A DNA stretch of 64,000 nucleotides, taken from the NCBI GenBank assembly GCA_013368495.1, contig LUCH01000363.1, forward strand, positions 138,588 to 202,587, read 5' to 3'. The notes beneath the pieces are model-generated. The model saw nothing but the letters and a program-made list of their open reading frames with translations, searched no databases and was not told where the DNA came from. Shown one piece after another: positions 1 through 13,409 of this stretch (the stretch's first letter is position 1; the number at the start of each line of letters is the position of its first letter). Source of the DNA: Paragonimus heterotremus. Taxonomy: Eukaryota > Platyhelminthes > Trematoda > Plagiorchiida > Troglotrematidae. The translations under genes were made by a program, and so were the position numbers.

Positions 1-420
1 GGGTTGATCACTGTAGATCGGGTTCTTCTTTCTGGCTGGAGCCCTCACGACTCACAGAGTCGATGGCTTGAAACCTTAGATCAGATGGCGGATAACCGAG
101 CTCAGCGGCGTGAATGTTGTCGTTGTTTGTCCGAGTCTTCTGTGAAGTGAGTGCACCTAATGACGCGGAGCAGTGAAAGCCGTAAGAAAGCTGTCTTGCT
201 GATGACGCTTTACTTTCACTTATAGCTCGGTTGTTTGTTTGCAAGGTGTGGGCGCCTTGATGATGTATGTTTGAATATAGACGTAGCTATTTTTAGTGAC
301 TAGGTCCCCTCCCCTTTCCCTTTCTTTTCTTTTTTCTTCCTAAGCAGGGTTTGTTTCTTGTTCTCCGTGATTGTGTGGCAGTTAAGCATTAGTGTGAACC
401 ACTGATGTATTGCTGTCTAT

Positions 421-448
421 GATGATGATGATGATGATGATGATGATA
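421..448. repeat. (GAT)n trinucleotide microsatellite
   Basis: About nine uninterrupted GAT units. On the minus strand it falls in an ORF as a run of histidines, which is the trivial translation of the repeat and not evidence of a protein. Confidence 0.95.
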
Positions 449-3400
449 CTTAGAAATCCAATGTGAATGAGAATGTTTTCCGCAAACATCACATCTCATT
501 ATAACGACCGTAATTCTCATTCGCGTATCTTCTACTGACTGCGAACGAACCTTGTTTGGAGTTGTGGTCACCTTGAAATTGGTCTGAAAAGTGCATACTA
601 GAGAATGGAACTGTTTTTTATATTTCCGGAGATTATTGAATATTGTACTGACTGACAACAGTGCGCATCAATACACTGTACTGCATAGGACAGTAAGACG
701 AAATGTACAAATCGGATAAAAGGTTATTTGCCATGATAGTAGTGGAAGAAGGAAACAAACTGATAGATAAACGATACAGTTAACAGAAACCAAGAGATAT
801 GCAAACTACAGATCTTTCAAAATAGGCTATACGGTAACATTTATCGGATGATCATCAACAAATCATACACTGGTTCGGGAAACCAAACTCTCTGCTGACG
901 GTTCAAAAATTACCGGGAAATATTTAGACGTTTAGATTATATAAAATAATCATCAATCACAGTTGCACTTAGTATCAACGTACAAGCAGACGTTTCAGTT
1001 AGTCCCTTTCAAAAGTAGAGATGTTATTTGCACATCGCCCCTGTGTTAGTGGTTCAACGCTTCAAGATAATGTTTAGCGGGTGACCTTACTGGATCGTAA
1101 CATACCTACAAATTACAAAATGGCCACCAATTATTTGAAAAGTACGTGTAGAATCGTTTACAAACAATAGATCGAATAAATGTCTAAGTACTCCGACATC
1201 TGTCGCTAGCTGAGGGAACGTAACTCGACTGATGTTACAATGTGCATTGGAGAAGACATTCAAATCTTGTGTTTTCTCTCGCAGCGGTAAGTTGACTCAA
1301 GGCAGTGACAAGTTCAGCGTTCGAGAAAATCGTGTCAGAACCTATAACACCTTGCTAATTCGCCTGATCGCATTCGTCTCATCTACATCTAGGCGACAAT
1401 ATTGGAGATGCTTGGGCTGCTCCATTTTATGGTCCGGACGGGTTCTGAAACCATTGTCTCAAAATATGATATCTTCAGCAAGGATACAGAATTGCGATTT
1501 CTAAACTGTGGACTCGAAGAAAAAATTCAATGTCAAAATCGTTTCACGGAAGCTTAAACAGACGAGCTTACCCAGTGGATTTACTCAGGGAGATTTACAA
1601 AACACGAGCCTCATAACTAGGTCCTATTAACGATCGGCTCAATCATCTGGTTGTAACCACGACTAGAATAGCTCTCACGGGTTTGTACGCTCAGTTCAGG
1701 TTATACAGTTCGGCTCTATCTTTCCAGTGTTTTGGCCGCCACGGTTCACGAACGACAGAGTCTAGCTGTTGACACGTCTTTCCAAACGTCATAGCGATTG
1801 AGAAGCAGCGCCCGGCTCGGAACCAGTATGCACCGACGAGTGCAATCAGGAAGAGTAGGTTTACATCTGTTCAGCGGATTGGGTTATTGGGTTAAAAGAC
1901 TGGTCGGAAACTAACAATTTGTCCATGGAACCTGAAGCACGTCATGCTGTGTTTCTAGACTTATCGCGCTGTTTACGGATTTTGACGAGATGTTTTATAA
2001 CCATGCTACCTCAAAGTCAAACGTCGTTTGGCATGTCTCATTTTCGTGACCTTGTTATCACGCCATGTTGTTTCACTCCCTGTCAATATGTCTTATTCGT
2101 CTATTTCATTCATATGACAACTTGCAGCGTTGTTTTGATCAGGGTAGACAGATGATGTAAAATGTCGCCTAGATTGAGTTACGTCGTTCTCTGGAAATAT
2201 GCACTGTCTCCAGAAATGTTATGCGCACACTGGACTGGAGTCAACATTATGCTAGAAGAAAACCACACTGGTAAACTGTGATTAGTAGAACACTGCGTTG
2301 ATTTAAAAGTAAACAACTAATGGTGCTGAGACACTTTTTTATATTTGAGTTAGACTGATTCCCAAAATGTTTGTGAATTGAACTACGCGCGTCATACATG
2401 TACAGTTTGTCGCTGTCCCAGTCAGCTTAAAAGTCAATCCCAAGACTGCACAGTACGTTGATTTTGTGTTGCATAAACCTACGAACGGAAGTTCATATCA
2501 CGGTCAAACCAGTACGTTACGCATGCACTCATTCAGCCCGAATAATAAGATTGATTGTTATTTGACTCTCGATGTCGATCATCGACACCGATCATTCGTG
2601 TAGTCTACATCTCTGCACAAGTTTTCAAGGTGTGTTTGGTGGATCGAATTGTGACAGACTATCATCAAGTTCAGTCTTTTATGGTCCGTGAGGTCATCTA
2701 GCATAATTCACAGTCACACTTGATACGTTACTTTAGTATACGGACCGCCCTCAATAGAACATGACAGCCAGGCACGTTCTGCTATGGAGCTAAGTATATA
2801 GACACTGCTTTCTCAGTTACCATAATAACTGGATAATTATGTATTGGTAATTCGAGGAGAAAAGAATAACAGTTGCCCTTGGTGTCATTTGTCATGGAAC
2901 CGAACGACGGGATTTCAAACAATCAGACTTAGACGTCCAGCGGTGGAAACTACCAAGACAGATTTTGTCAGATTAAAGGAAATATGTCACCGTACAACAA
3001 CCACAACTGTCTCATAAGGAGCATTATCCGTGACAGCTAATTCAACATCATTCAGTCAGGGACGCTGAAATAATTATATTATCTTGCGTTTTGAGAATAC
3101 AGTCATGTTGACCACCTTTGGTCGTCTTAGGTAGCGAAAAATGTCGGCTGTTTTATTGTTAAATAACGCTACGCATGTTGTTAATTTTGGTGGTTTAGTT
3201 CAATAAAATAAGTGGCAAGTCTGTAGTGCCCTTTGGTGCTCATCCTCAAAGCGATACCACACGATCGACTTCGCTTTTGCTTGGGCTGATCAAATTGAGA
3301 CAAAGCGAATAGAGGCTCGGATCAGCTACCTTTCAAATTACGAGACCGTGCTCTTAACTGCTAGCTCATCAGTTCTATGAACGTCGCCTGTGAAGTGTGA

Positions 3401-5678
3401 GTTTGGGTGCAATTGAGTTATTGCTTGATTTCACACCGTTAGTGTGGACGAACGCAGTTCACCTTGGATTGCCAGTTTGCACTGGCTACAGCCCCAACGG
3501 TTCGAAATGGTATGTGTAATGATTCTCGATGCTCGTTCTCAAACCAACACCTTACTCAATAATATTTTTCGCCTTTAACTTAGAAAAAGTACTACCCTAA
3601 ACGTGTGACATTGTGTATTCCCAACCATAACAAAACCTTGAGGTTGAAGTTATCGAGCATCTCTTTCATCGCACGAAGATTACCTTGTGCTTTCTTTGAA
3701 ACTGAAACACAGATTTGTCGGAGAAAATGGTATACATAGTCAGTGTTAAGTTAGTGAACAAGGTTGACAAAACTATTTATATTAACTTACACGGTTCTCA
3801 CCATCACTTTCTCAGGGCACAGATCGTTGATAAAAGTTTTACTGATGAAAACCAAGGTTCGTCAGCGCCCCCTGAACGGAGCGTCGACTGGCCTATTGTT
3901 GCTCGAATAAACTGCATGCCAAAACCTGGGGTTTCGGCTAACAGTAAAGACAACGTTTCTGTCCAGTTCCTCTGCGGTGATATGTGTGCAGGTAGCTTAT
4001 CCACCCTTTTTCATCGACGGAATCCCTGGTTGGCAACCGATCCTTCATCCTCTGTACCAGCTGCACCGAAGGTTTACTGTCTTCTGGAAGTGCCCTTTTA
4101 AATCTTACACTGAGTTTTCCTAAGTTCAGATTCGATTGATCTAAGCAAACCGCTTCAATCTTAGGCGTACCTTCCAACTCCTTTGTTCAACAATCGAAAC
4201 AGTCGAACACTGATTTGTCTATCTACTATGCACAGTAGTGATGTTGTTAAGGTCAGGAATATGCCAATTACCGTGAGATAAAATGTCAGTACACTTGCAC
4301 ACTGATTGAAGACAGCTGAGTTGAAAGTGTATCGTGCTCTCTGTGGGGTTGTACAGATTCATCAGCTGACTCTGACAGGAAGACATAGGTAGTAAGCGTT
4401 GACGTTTCTCAAGTTTGCTGAGGAGCAGTACTTTCATATCAGTGAGGGCGATTTAGAGTTTGCGGGTACTCGAGTGAACGGCTAGTTCCGTAACATTATT
4501 CTGGGCGTTTCCTTCCCGCCTTCATCTGTAATAGCAACCTTTAAACTGCGACACAGATGGCTACCGTTTTAGCACCTGAGACAAGGCTTGCCTGACCCAT
4601 GCAAAAATTTGGATGAGAACGAAGACCGAAGTATATGCCAGTATGAGTGGATCATTCACGTGTCTACAGATAGATGACCAGTTTACCAGAAGTGTTGTCC
4701 GCGTGCGTTCTGTATCCAACGAATGCACCCATGTTCACAGTGCTTACCATGCGCATGTTAGCATGTAGCCAGTTAGCTTAACAACGTGATCCAAGTACAG
4801 TAACCCTGTTTACTACATGCTCCCGGCGGATCTGTCATCCTATTCCCCAACAGCTGACGAATTTCTGTGTCAGTCAGCCCAATTATGGGAAAATCAACCG
4901 TGAGATACCGTTCGTTGTTGAAACCCAACAAACCCCCTTGGGACATTTTAAATTGACATCAAGACCTCTTAACCTGGAAGAGAAGTACATTGCTCTGCGT
5001 ACGCACTTGCGTTTGTGCGCAAACATGCCTGTCCTTTTCTGCTGCATCGGAATGGTGCTTAGGTTGGTGTGTTTTGATCCGGTGAGCCATGTTGATTAGG
5101 ACTTCGGTCCTACCAGTTTCAACCGTTTCAGATATGCCAAATGGGAGAAACCAAACATGAGACGGTTTAGTTCTCAGTTCTGTATGTCGTATTCTGACTA
5201 CGTAACGGTTTTTACGTAGTGAGACACGAATCTGAGTATGAAGCAGAACTATATTTGCGGTTGCAGCACTGCTCTTATCCGCCTACGGAAAGAAGGGTGA
5301 GAACGGATATCTTCAATCAACTAGCACTCTCATCATCCAATGGCTGACCGTAACCGTTAGCGTATTAACCTGTACGGTCGAAAAATCCACATAAATCCTT
5401 TGAAACCTGACGAAACTTACAGTACACCTGCTACATGTTGCAGTGCTCAGACTCAGACATTAATGTCTCACTGACTACGCCCTTGGTCTAGACACGCCCC
5501 TTACTGCCAAATGAGTAAGACTTTTGTGCCATTGGTTCAGGAGTAGGGTTCTCCCTAAAAAAAACCTATTTCCTTTTGTCCCTCAGGTTACACTGTTGTG
5601 TCAGAAACTCAATCCGACATATATTTCAACCTGAGACGTGCGAGTGGACGCAAGATATTGTCCGTCGGGACATACAAT

Positions 5679-5701
5679 GTATATATATATATATATATAT
5701 G
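5679..5701. repeat. (AT)n dinucleotide microsatellite
   Basis: A pure run of about eleven TA units. It is probably length-polymorphic and has no associated gene. Confidence 0.95.
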
Positions 5702-6939
5702 CTGCTGGATCGACGCAACACCGGACACAACCACTGCACATCACTGATCGTCATGAAACTGAGCCGCTACGGCATCACCTTCACAACCTTGAATAAAATA
5801 AGATTTGCAGGACAGGGTATGCTCTGAGAGGAAGATACGTGGTACATTTTCTACTGGATAGGTTACCTGGTAGAAGGTGCTCTGGAGCACGGTGTTTGTT
5901 TTTGCAGTCTCAATGCTGATAGGCGAACAGCATGGCACCAGTCCTCGAACTACGCTCATGCACCTGCGACTCGATTGCGGTAAGTCCGCCAGAGTTCTTC
6001 ATGTTCAACGTCCAGATATTTGTCAAGCTAAGTGATTAAATCGCTGCCGGCAATGCAGGGTTGTCCACTCGGTGACGCTTAAACGACAATTTCAACAGCG
6101 CTGATTCACATGGTCTGGTTAATGAGACTTTCTTGCAGGTCCAAAAAAGTTAGAAAAGGCGACTGAAAGCATTGAAATTCATATAGTGCTGTTTGACAAA
6201 ACTATCATAAAAGTTTTCTTTTTTCTTGATTGTGAATTAACCGGATCCATAGCTTATTCAGCAGAAAGAGGTTAAGAGTGGAACAACCAAAAACGTATTT
6301 GCCAATGGCCAGCAGTCAACGGGACATGAACTCAATGAAACAATCGAGTATAGCTGAAGATGAGAGCATGTCACACATCAAGAAAGTTTTAATAGGTGAA
6401 CAATGATAGTTATAATAGTGAAGAAAAGAGACATTTTGTCTGCAATTATAGTAGAAAATTCATCATGAGTGTTTACTGCACACAACAAAGACGAATGAAG
6501 ACAAATTATGGGCCGGCTTTCTACAAACGAACTGAACGTACCTCAACGAATTCATCGTTGCGCATCATATCAAACGTAAGACGACAGACGTACCAGACCA
6601 GCTTGGGCAAATCCAACACCGGGTCTCGAAAACCGTCTAGGCTTTTTATACAAACGAACTGAGAGAGGCCAACAGAAGATAGGACGATGCAAATTCTAAA
6701 CACCCTGAAGTGATAACACATCATTTAGTTTCAGTGTCTTCGATTTCTGAGGCTCACCCTAAAAGGGTACTAGCGAACGGTTTTCAACTGTCCGTTCAAC
6801 CTCTACAACGTGACTGAGGAGCTTCTCTTCGTTCATAACCTAGTGTTGAGTGACGGGAGTGTGTACCCACTCATGGTTTTTATTATACTGTTCAATACGC
6901 CACCTCGATGGCTGGCTTCACGTAAGTCAGAGTGCTAGT

Positions 6940-7085
6940 TCGTTTTACGAATTGTCAAAGGATTAGCAATCCTTCTATGTATTACTAATAAATAGTTAAG
7001 GCTTAGTGCATCTGTCGCTGGTTCGAACCCAGCTGAAGCTCTGACTTTTCACAGTTGGGTTTCATCTAAAATTATTTCATGGTTC
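6940..7085 (+). repeat. tRNA-derived SINE-like repeat with B box
   Basis: A perfect RNA polymerase III B-box match, GGTTCGAACCC, lies at 7020-7030. It is followed by a segment reading CAGTTGGGTTTCATCT. A second diverged copy of the same sequence is at about 36537-36665, with GGTTCAAATCT at the B-box position and a matching AACTGGGTTTCTGTT downstream. Two copies sharing a B box and a 3' flank support a dispersed tRNA-derived element. No cloverleaf can be drawn, so it is not a functional tRNA gene. A second A-box-like match, TAGCTCAGTGG, occurs just downstream at about 7116. Confidence 0.5.
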
Positions 7086-7299
7086 AAACCTTGTAGCTTT
7101 TATGTCTGCTCTGAATGTAGCTCAGTGGTACAACTTCAGTCTCCTCCACCAGCTTCATCATATGCGTACAGTGTGCATTTGTCTGGAGACTCTTAGCCTT
7201 AAGCCACTAGCTAACCCGGTGTTGGAATTACCCTAGCGGCGTACGCAGAGAAATTGCTGCATGAATAAATACCCATCAACAGCCGCCTTTGCTACCTCA

Positions 7300-8280
7300 A
7301 ACTAGAAGGTACGATAAGAGTATTGAGAGGCGCCCAAAGCAAACGTCGTTTTTTTGTTGTTACGACATATGCTCCGACAAACTGTGGTCCAAACACAGTC
7401 AAAGATTATGTCTGTCACCAACTCACCAACCTTCTACACACCGCATGGCATGCAGACATTGTATTATCAGCTGGAGACTTGAACATCCAAGTAAGCAGGT
7501 TAAGCACTGACGGGAGTGATTTAGGTTGCCCGCATTCTTACGGCGTCCGTCGAACAGATAACGGTGAACGTTTGTTGTAGCCCTGTACTGATAACGTTCT
7601 GTTTCTGGAGAGTACTAATTTTTGATGTTCTAGGCTTCAGGGCATCATCTGGCGAATTATATCGCCGAGTAATTCATGGATACAGATTGAGCATACAACC
7701 ATCAGTTATGAGTGGCGTGGCTGTTCCCAAGATTGTCAGTCAATCTAGAGCACCCGTGTGGATTCCATCTGAGCACCTGTATATGACAGATCCGTTATGC
7801 GTATCTAGAATAGCAGGAATACAAACATTGTCAAGTTTCACGGTGCGCTTGCCTCTGGTCTCGGGCCTCACTCAACAAACGACACTAAATCAACTATGAT
7901 AGACATACACCGTGGAATATATAAGTGTGGTGCTAGATCATGTGGTACTACTGCTCGCTCATCTGCCAACTGATGGGTTTGTGTGATATCATTGAAACCT
8001 CGTGACGCCAGCCGGAATATTCCATTCAGCAGTGAGCACACTTCAGCCTGCAAGTCTACTTGTTTGAAACTCAGAAAGCGGTTACGCGAGGATCGTGAGG
8101 TCTGGTGGACACAACGTGCTGTCGAGATAAAACAAGCTGCTGTCAGCCGGAATTCTCAACAACTTTTCCATTTTATCCGAACAACTAATAGTAAGAAGTC
8201 ATATGTGAGCGAGGTAATCTACGAAGCCAGTAGGGGGACTATTAAAACGGTATACTTCCAGTCAGCAGGTAACTCTAGTC
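7300..8280 (+). mobile_element. RTE-like non-LTR retrotransposon relic (endonuclease and linker region)
   Basis: Conceptual translation across several frames gives an apurinic/apyrimidinic-type endonuclease of non-LTR elements. First comes a strand with TYAPTN (about 7365), then AGDLNIQV at about 7470, the family's GDLNAQVG-type catalytic loop. Next is RRTDNGERLL at about 7550, then a WIQIEHTTISYEWRG block (about 7680) corresponding to the usual W-x-Q-I-D-H-I. From about 7985 the frame continues into the linker before the reverse transcriptase, with EDREVWWTQRA and SQQLFHFIRTTN. The DH of the endonuclease has become EH, and several stops and frameshifts interrupt the reading. The reverse transcriptase itself is missing, so the copy is truncated at the 3' side. 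The RTE clade is my best guess; a relative such as BovB-type is possible. It cannot be active. Confidence 0.75.
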
Positions 8281-11200
8281 TTGTCTGGGACCAACAGAAG
8301 AAACTGCGTCAACCGAAAGGTGTGTGAAATCTTCGAGTACGTTTAACAACACTGGATAAGATGGAAAAGGGAGGATACTCAATAAAAGATGATTTCTGAA
8401 GAAAAGGGCGAGTATTCGCTGCACGCTACGACTGAAGAAGGCAAAGGTGAATTATTATCGAGCGTCCTATGGCAGGTATACGCAGAAGCGTGAGTTCGGA
8501 ACAGAAAAACGAAGGAACACGGTTGCAACCAGGGTCTGTAAATGAGCTACACGATCGTTGGTCACTACAGACATCTTGTAGCGTTTTTCGTTCGGCACTG
8601 TTCGTGGGCAGTAGCCACGCCAAACCACGCACAAGATAAGGTGTGTGTGTGTGTGTTTCGCAGAGAGGGAGGTCGTGATACTGATGTTAGCAAAGCTGAA
8701 CTCGTCAACGGTTTCGGGCGTACAACGAATAACCACGGCTACTGCCATATCGTTTGAAATGTAGGGTAAAAGACTAAAAATGTTGAACCACGTTGGGGCA
8801 CCAAATAGGATTTGTTGACACTGTAATTGCTGTGGACATGCACAAAATGACAGTAACAGGTTGATTCTCGAACGTGTGTCAGATGTAATTATCTCGTCGA
8901 AAATGTAGTGTTGTCAATCTTTTAACCTCCTATTATACATTTATGTTTAGTGTTTACTATGTATATAAGCCAACTGACAATTGTTTGAATGAATACAGTA
9001 TTTCGTCCCCATGTACCTTGCTTCCTACGTTCACCTGGTCGTTGCTATTACAATTTAACTATGGCAACATCCAGTGTAGCATATTAAGAAACAGGATTCG
9101 TCGGAATCACCCTGTCATTCACGAGGAAGCTTCCTCCAAGCCGAATTGGATTTAGTGTGATGAACTCTTCTGTGAACAATTTCGTGTCGTTGGAAGTAGC
9201 TTTGTAACAGTGTTCGTTCATTTTTCCTCCACTTCGAGATGAGACCAAGAAGATCAGCTTCCTGAAGCGTCCTTATTCTGCCTAGATAGGCACTTATTAA
9301 TATGCACTGCGCTCGAACTGCCTGTTTGACTACCCTTGGTAATAACGATATTCTAATTGTCGTTGGGTTTGCACTTGCTGTCAAGTGGTAACAAATTGAA
9401 AATCGAGCTGGAATTTGGTGTAAACGTCATGAATGGCAGGATTTAGTCAAACTACCATTGGACTTCACATACATGAATGAATTGAGATGAGCATGTCAAT
9501 TCTAACTACTATTAGATGATGAACGCACGGTTACTCTGTTATTCGAATTCGTTAGTCTTTGTATTTTTTGTTGCATTGTAAATTCACTCCTCAAAGGCAG
9601 CTTGATGTGGACCATTTTTCTTATAGTAACCATCTTTCCAGATGACAGCTTTCTTTTACTGTGTCTTTTTAGGAAGCTTTTAGACTAGCCACTGGATTGT
9701 AGAATGGGAGTAATCAAGTCTAGCTACCCCACAGAGATGTCCTCTGAACAGATTCGCACTGCTACTGTGAGCAGGATATTCACTAGCGGGAAGTTGTGTT
9801 GAACTGACTTGAACGTGTTAAAAGTTGAATACTGAACCGACTGTGTAGATTTTCAACAATTCGCTGTTTTATTCGAGTCCTATTCTAGGCGACTTTTAAA
9901 GGTACCTATAAATGACAGGCAATTGTTAGCTTCAAATTCACACACAACCTTCACGTAAGGATGACCAACAGTTAGGCGTTGTGCCAAATTATATACTTTT
10001 CGCTTAGATCAATTGAATAAGTGTGGTCTACGTAGAGTTTGTAATGTGACAAACATGTTGTCGATAGTTAACTGTTGCTCAATTCTTAGGTCAAAAATTC
10101 TGTTAAGCTGGGTTCTAATGAACTCCCTGTGACTACTCTGCTCGTTTGATGGTCGGACTGTAAGAGGAAATGAAAACTATTGGTTTCAGTGCACGGCAAC
10201 GAAGTTTGTCTTGACGAAGGTTACGCGTAGTAACAAAAACATTGAAAATAAAAGTATTTTCCATAGAACCGCTGAGTTGTTGACCTTTTGAACAATCTAA
10301 TTATCACCGTATTGTACACAATGTATTCAACCCCATTCGAATCAATTCTGGGTCAGATGTTCTAAACAGATTTTCTCTCAGAATATCACTTGAGAGGAAC
10401 AACTTAATATGATTCACCTCGATGACCTCACAAATATAATGAACATTTCTTTCCAGGAGGAAATTCATGAGCTATGATTGAATGTCCACAGAGCATACGA
10501 GTCCACCAAGAAGATTGCATTTTTGTAAGTAACCCAACAATTCGAAAGAATGCTTAACAGAGCGTGTCCTAACCAATCATCAACATGGAGTTAGAATAGG
10601 GACTAGTCAGCGAGAGTTTGTGATCGTCGAAATCCACCAAAGGGGTAGTCCAGCCATGTGTGTTTCACATTGACGTAGGCTTGAGATGCAAAGGTAATCC
10701 ATAAAGTTTATGGGATTTTTATTTTCTGCTCAGCAATGCGCACTTGCGACCAATCTTGTAGGAAAGACCAACACAAAATGTCAGCATGTGTACTGCCCTT
10801 CGGTTTCTGATTGTTTTGTCCAAGCTTTTGAAGTAGGCTGATTATTTCAAAATTCCGAAGTAAGGGAATTTTGTCAAAAGCGGAAAGTTCAATTTTCCCA
10901 AAATTTATTTACATCTTCGAAATGTATTCAGAAAGCATTTTGTGATTCTGAATTTCAACTTTTTGCCCCATAACGTGCTGAAAGTCAATTTCTAGTCTGT
11001 TTCGTTTATAGTTTCTGCTTGGCTCATTCCAATTTTACTGAAACAGTCACCCTTGGGTTCTTCAAGTTTGATTAAAAAATCCACATATATTCCGAAGCTG
11101 GTCTGACATGCCACTTTTAGTTTGGGGGTAAATACATTCTCGGCTGAAGGTCAGACTTCTGTGTTCTGGGGTTTTGGTTATTGTTACGTTCCGTACTAAG

Positions 11201-12425
11201 CGTTCACTTATTTTTGTGCCGGTTGTTTCTATTTTGTGTTGATCACGAGGGTCATAACAATTATGTATATTTGTTATTCTGTCAGAGAGACTAATAGTTT
11301 TCCGTTCTGTTTTTGTTGATGAGTAATTTCGCGTTATTGATACTGCGTAACGATATACGGGAGAATAGTATGCTGCAAGAGCAGATGCCTTATGCAAAAG
11401 AAGTCATAAACTAGCCTAACCTCGATGAATCGGTCAGTGAACAGAGCATGAACATTTAGATGGCTAAGTGACGTCACTCACTTTCCGATGCTAACTTACT
11501 GATGACCTTTGCATAAATTACACCGGGTGTTATGTGAATCGGTGCCGGTCTAGCAGTGTACACACTCTGCCATTTGGGCATGTGACAACATTGTATATGC
11601 GCAGTTTTGAGGTCAACAGACGTTACAAGACCGGGTCGCGAACAAAGTTGATTGTGTTTTGTCGGACATAGATGTTGGGAATGTACCTGTTCACTGGGTC
11701 TGGCAAACGAGGTTCGTCCGCGGAGAATATATTTGGTGAGTGTGCACCATTCTTTAGTGTTTACTATTTTTGAGAGGATATATTTAGCTGTAGATAGTCT
11801 CTAATTTAGTAGATGCTTTCGTTTACTTCTTATTGATCCATGATACATTGATATTTGTCAAAACGAGCTGAGTGTTCCAACCAGAATATACAAAGACTTA
11901 AGTTGTACTTACAAAGCAAGTCTCATGACTTAAAAAACTTCTGTTTTTAACGCACAAAATTATGTTCATTATTGACTAAAATAGACGTCTACAATTCATA
12001 CCGCATGGACAGTTTAGTGCTGTTTGACAAAATTACCTCAAAGCAACTTAAGCTTTTTTTACTTTTGTATCGTTCATGGGACCATATATCTTAGATGTAT
12101 GTTGTTTTCTTCACGACCACTTTTCTTACAGACCCCATTTTCGGACTTAGTGTACGAAAGTCAAAATAAGGTAAACATTTGTCAGCCAGATGGAACGAAT
12201 AGCATGGAATAGGACCGGTTTTGCTAACTTCTCGAAAATGCGTGACTCACTTTTGAGCAGTCGGATTTTTTATTCCTTCCGTTACGTTGATTTTCAGCCG
12301 GCGGTCTAAGTGAAAGCGTGCGCGATTGTTTTTACATGGAGTGAAGTATTTCTCCTATGAAATTTGTAGGTGCATATCTTTTCTGTGAATCTAGATAACA
12401 CTTCGGCACTGTCATGAAACCGCGT
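8281..12425. other. No recognisable gene
   Basis: The stretch holds only a (GT)n run near 8640 and short chance ORFs on both strands. None has a recognised motif or convincing splice signals. A sequence at 12015-12032 is identical over 18 bases to 6184-6201, which hints at an old dispersed repeat. Confidence 0.6.
8639..8656. repeat. (GT)n dinucleotide microsatellite
   Basis: A short pure GT run of about eight units. Confidence 0.9.
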
Positions 12426-12429
12426 AACA

Positions 12430-12955
12430 TTAATACCTATTACCACTATCCAATGGCATTAAATGGGAAACTACATAATAAACTAACTTATACATAAAAT
12501 ATATCGCCTAGCAGGTTTAATAAGATCGGAGAGTTCGACCTGTCTAGGAAGTCCTAATCGCGCGGTTATCGATTGGAGTTAACAAAACAGTTACTGTGTT
12601 TCCACTCGAGGCGATAGAGCAAAATGATCATTACTCACAAACGAAAATGGTTGTTCATATATTTTAAATCGGTAGCGCCTAGTGTGAGGTCAGTGGTGCA
12701 GTGGTAAACATAGTTGCCTCATGAACAATGTGTCCGTGGTTGAGCTCCAGGCAGTAGCGATGATATGCACTACTGACGAGCTCTCATGAGAGCGAAACCC
12801 AAGTCTAGTGCTTCTGCTGTTCGAAAGGGGTCGACTGGAAAGTCTATGGGGATACGACAGCTGCTTGGATCAATTGTGGTTGATGTCCAACTTGAAATTA
12901 ACCAAATCTCCGACTACTCATCAGTAATGTAATATTCAATACTGTTTGCTCTGTT
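12430..12955 (+). repeat. Copy of a ~440-bp tRNA-headed dispersed repeat family
   Basis: This copy contains, in order, a linker (12500-12680), a tRNA-like head and a tail. The linker is recognised by GTTATCGATTGGAGTTAACA, which is also present at about 20582. The head has an A-box-like TGGTGCAGTGG at 12694-12704 and a weak B-box-like stretch near 12736. The tail (12780-12945) contains GGAAAGTCTATGGGG and GACAGCTG. The same three parts recur at 20330-20950, 58660-59215 and 59830-60215, and the tail recurs as an inverted pair at 17590-17820. The order and sequence are conserved, so this is a real repeat family. The tRNA origin rests on the A box and is less certain. Confidence 0.75.
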
Positions 12956-13409
12956 GCGAGTGACGGTGAGCACAAAACTAGGTTTCTAAAGTGAAAAACA
13001 GGCTAAGCTGCTACACGAAGACTTTGTTTATGCGGTATAAAGTGATCTCAGAGACATACAGTAGTGCACCTGGTCCACTCGTGGTTACGATCTGGTCCAG
13101 ACAAACTGCTGTTTTTTTGGTCAAGAAGGAAGTTACTTTAATGAAACAGCCCGTTGTCATCATTTCGTTGAAATACTTAGGGACTGCTCTGTTGGCTATT
13201 GGTGGTTGTTAGCTCAGGATACTGTCAGCGATTGCATCGGTGAATTAACGGCAGACAAATCATATGCTGTCGTATATTGGTTTGTCAACGAGTATTATCT
13301 CAAACGGTCCAATAATGAAACTAACATGAGCTAACATGGCTACGGTAGAATTTGCAGTATGCGAAAGTTCATCAGAGTCAATGCTGTACAAACGCTCCGT
13401 AGACAACAT

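Larger units (their letters stand above)
1..6935. other. No recognisable gene; intergenic or intronic DNA
   Basis: I found no exon or element here that I can name. Two unexplained ORFs stand out by length. One lies on the minus strand at 8-244 (78 codons, polar, no recognised motif). The other is on the plus strand from ATG 3727 to 4101 (124 codons) and also has an open minus-strand frame over it. Neither has recognised splice sites, a signal peptide or a family motif, so both are left uncalled. Two microsatellites in the stretch are listed separately. Confidence 0.6.

Noticed and set aside
8..244. A 78-codon minus-strand ORF
   Set aside because: No recognisable family. It runs to the window edge and could be part of an element, but there is no motif to support that.
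3727..4101. A 124-codon plus-strand ORF
   Set aside because: No signal peptide, domain or splice context. The opposite strand is also open over much of it, as expected by chance in this composition.
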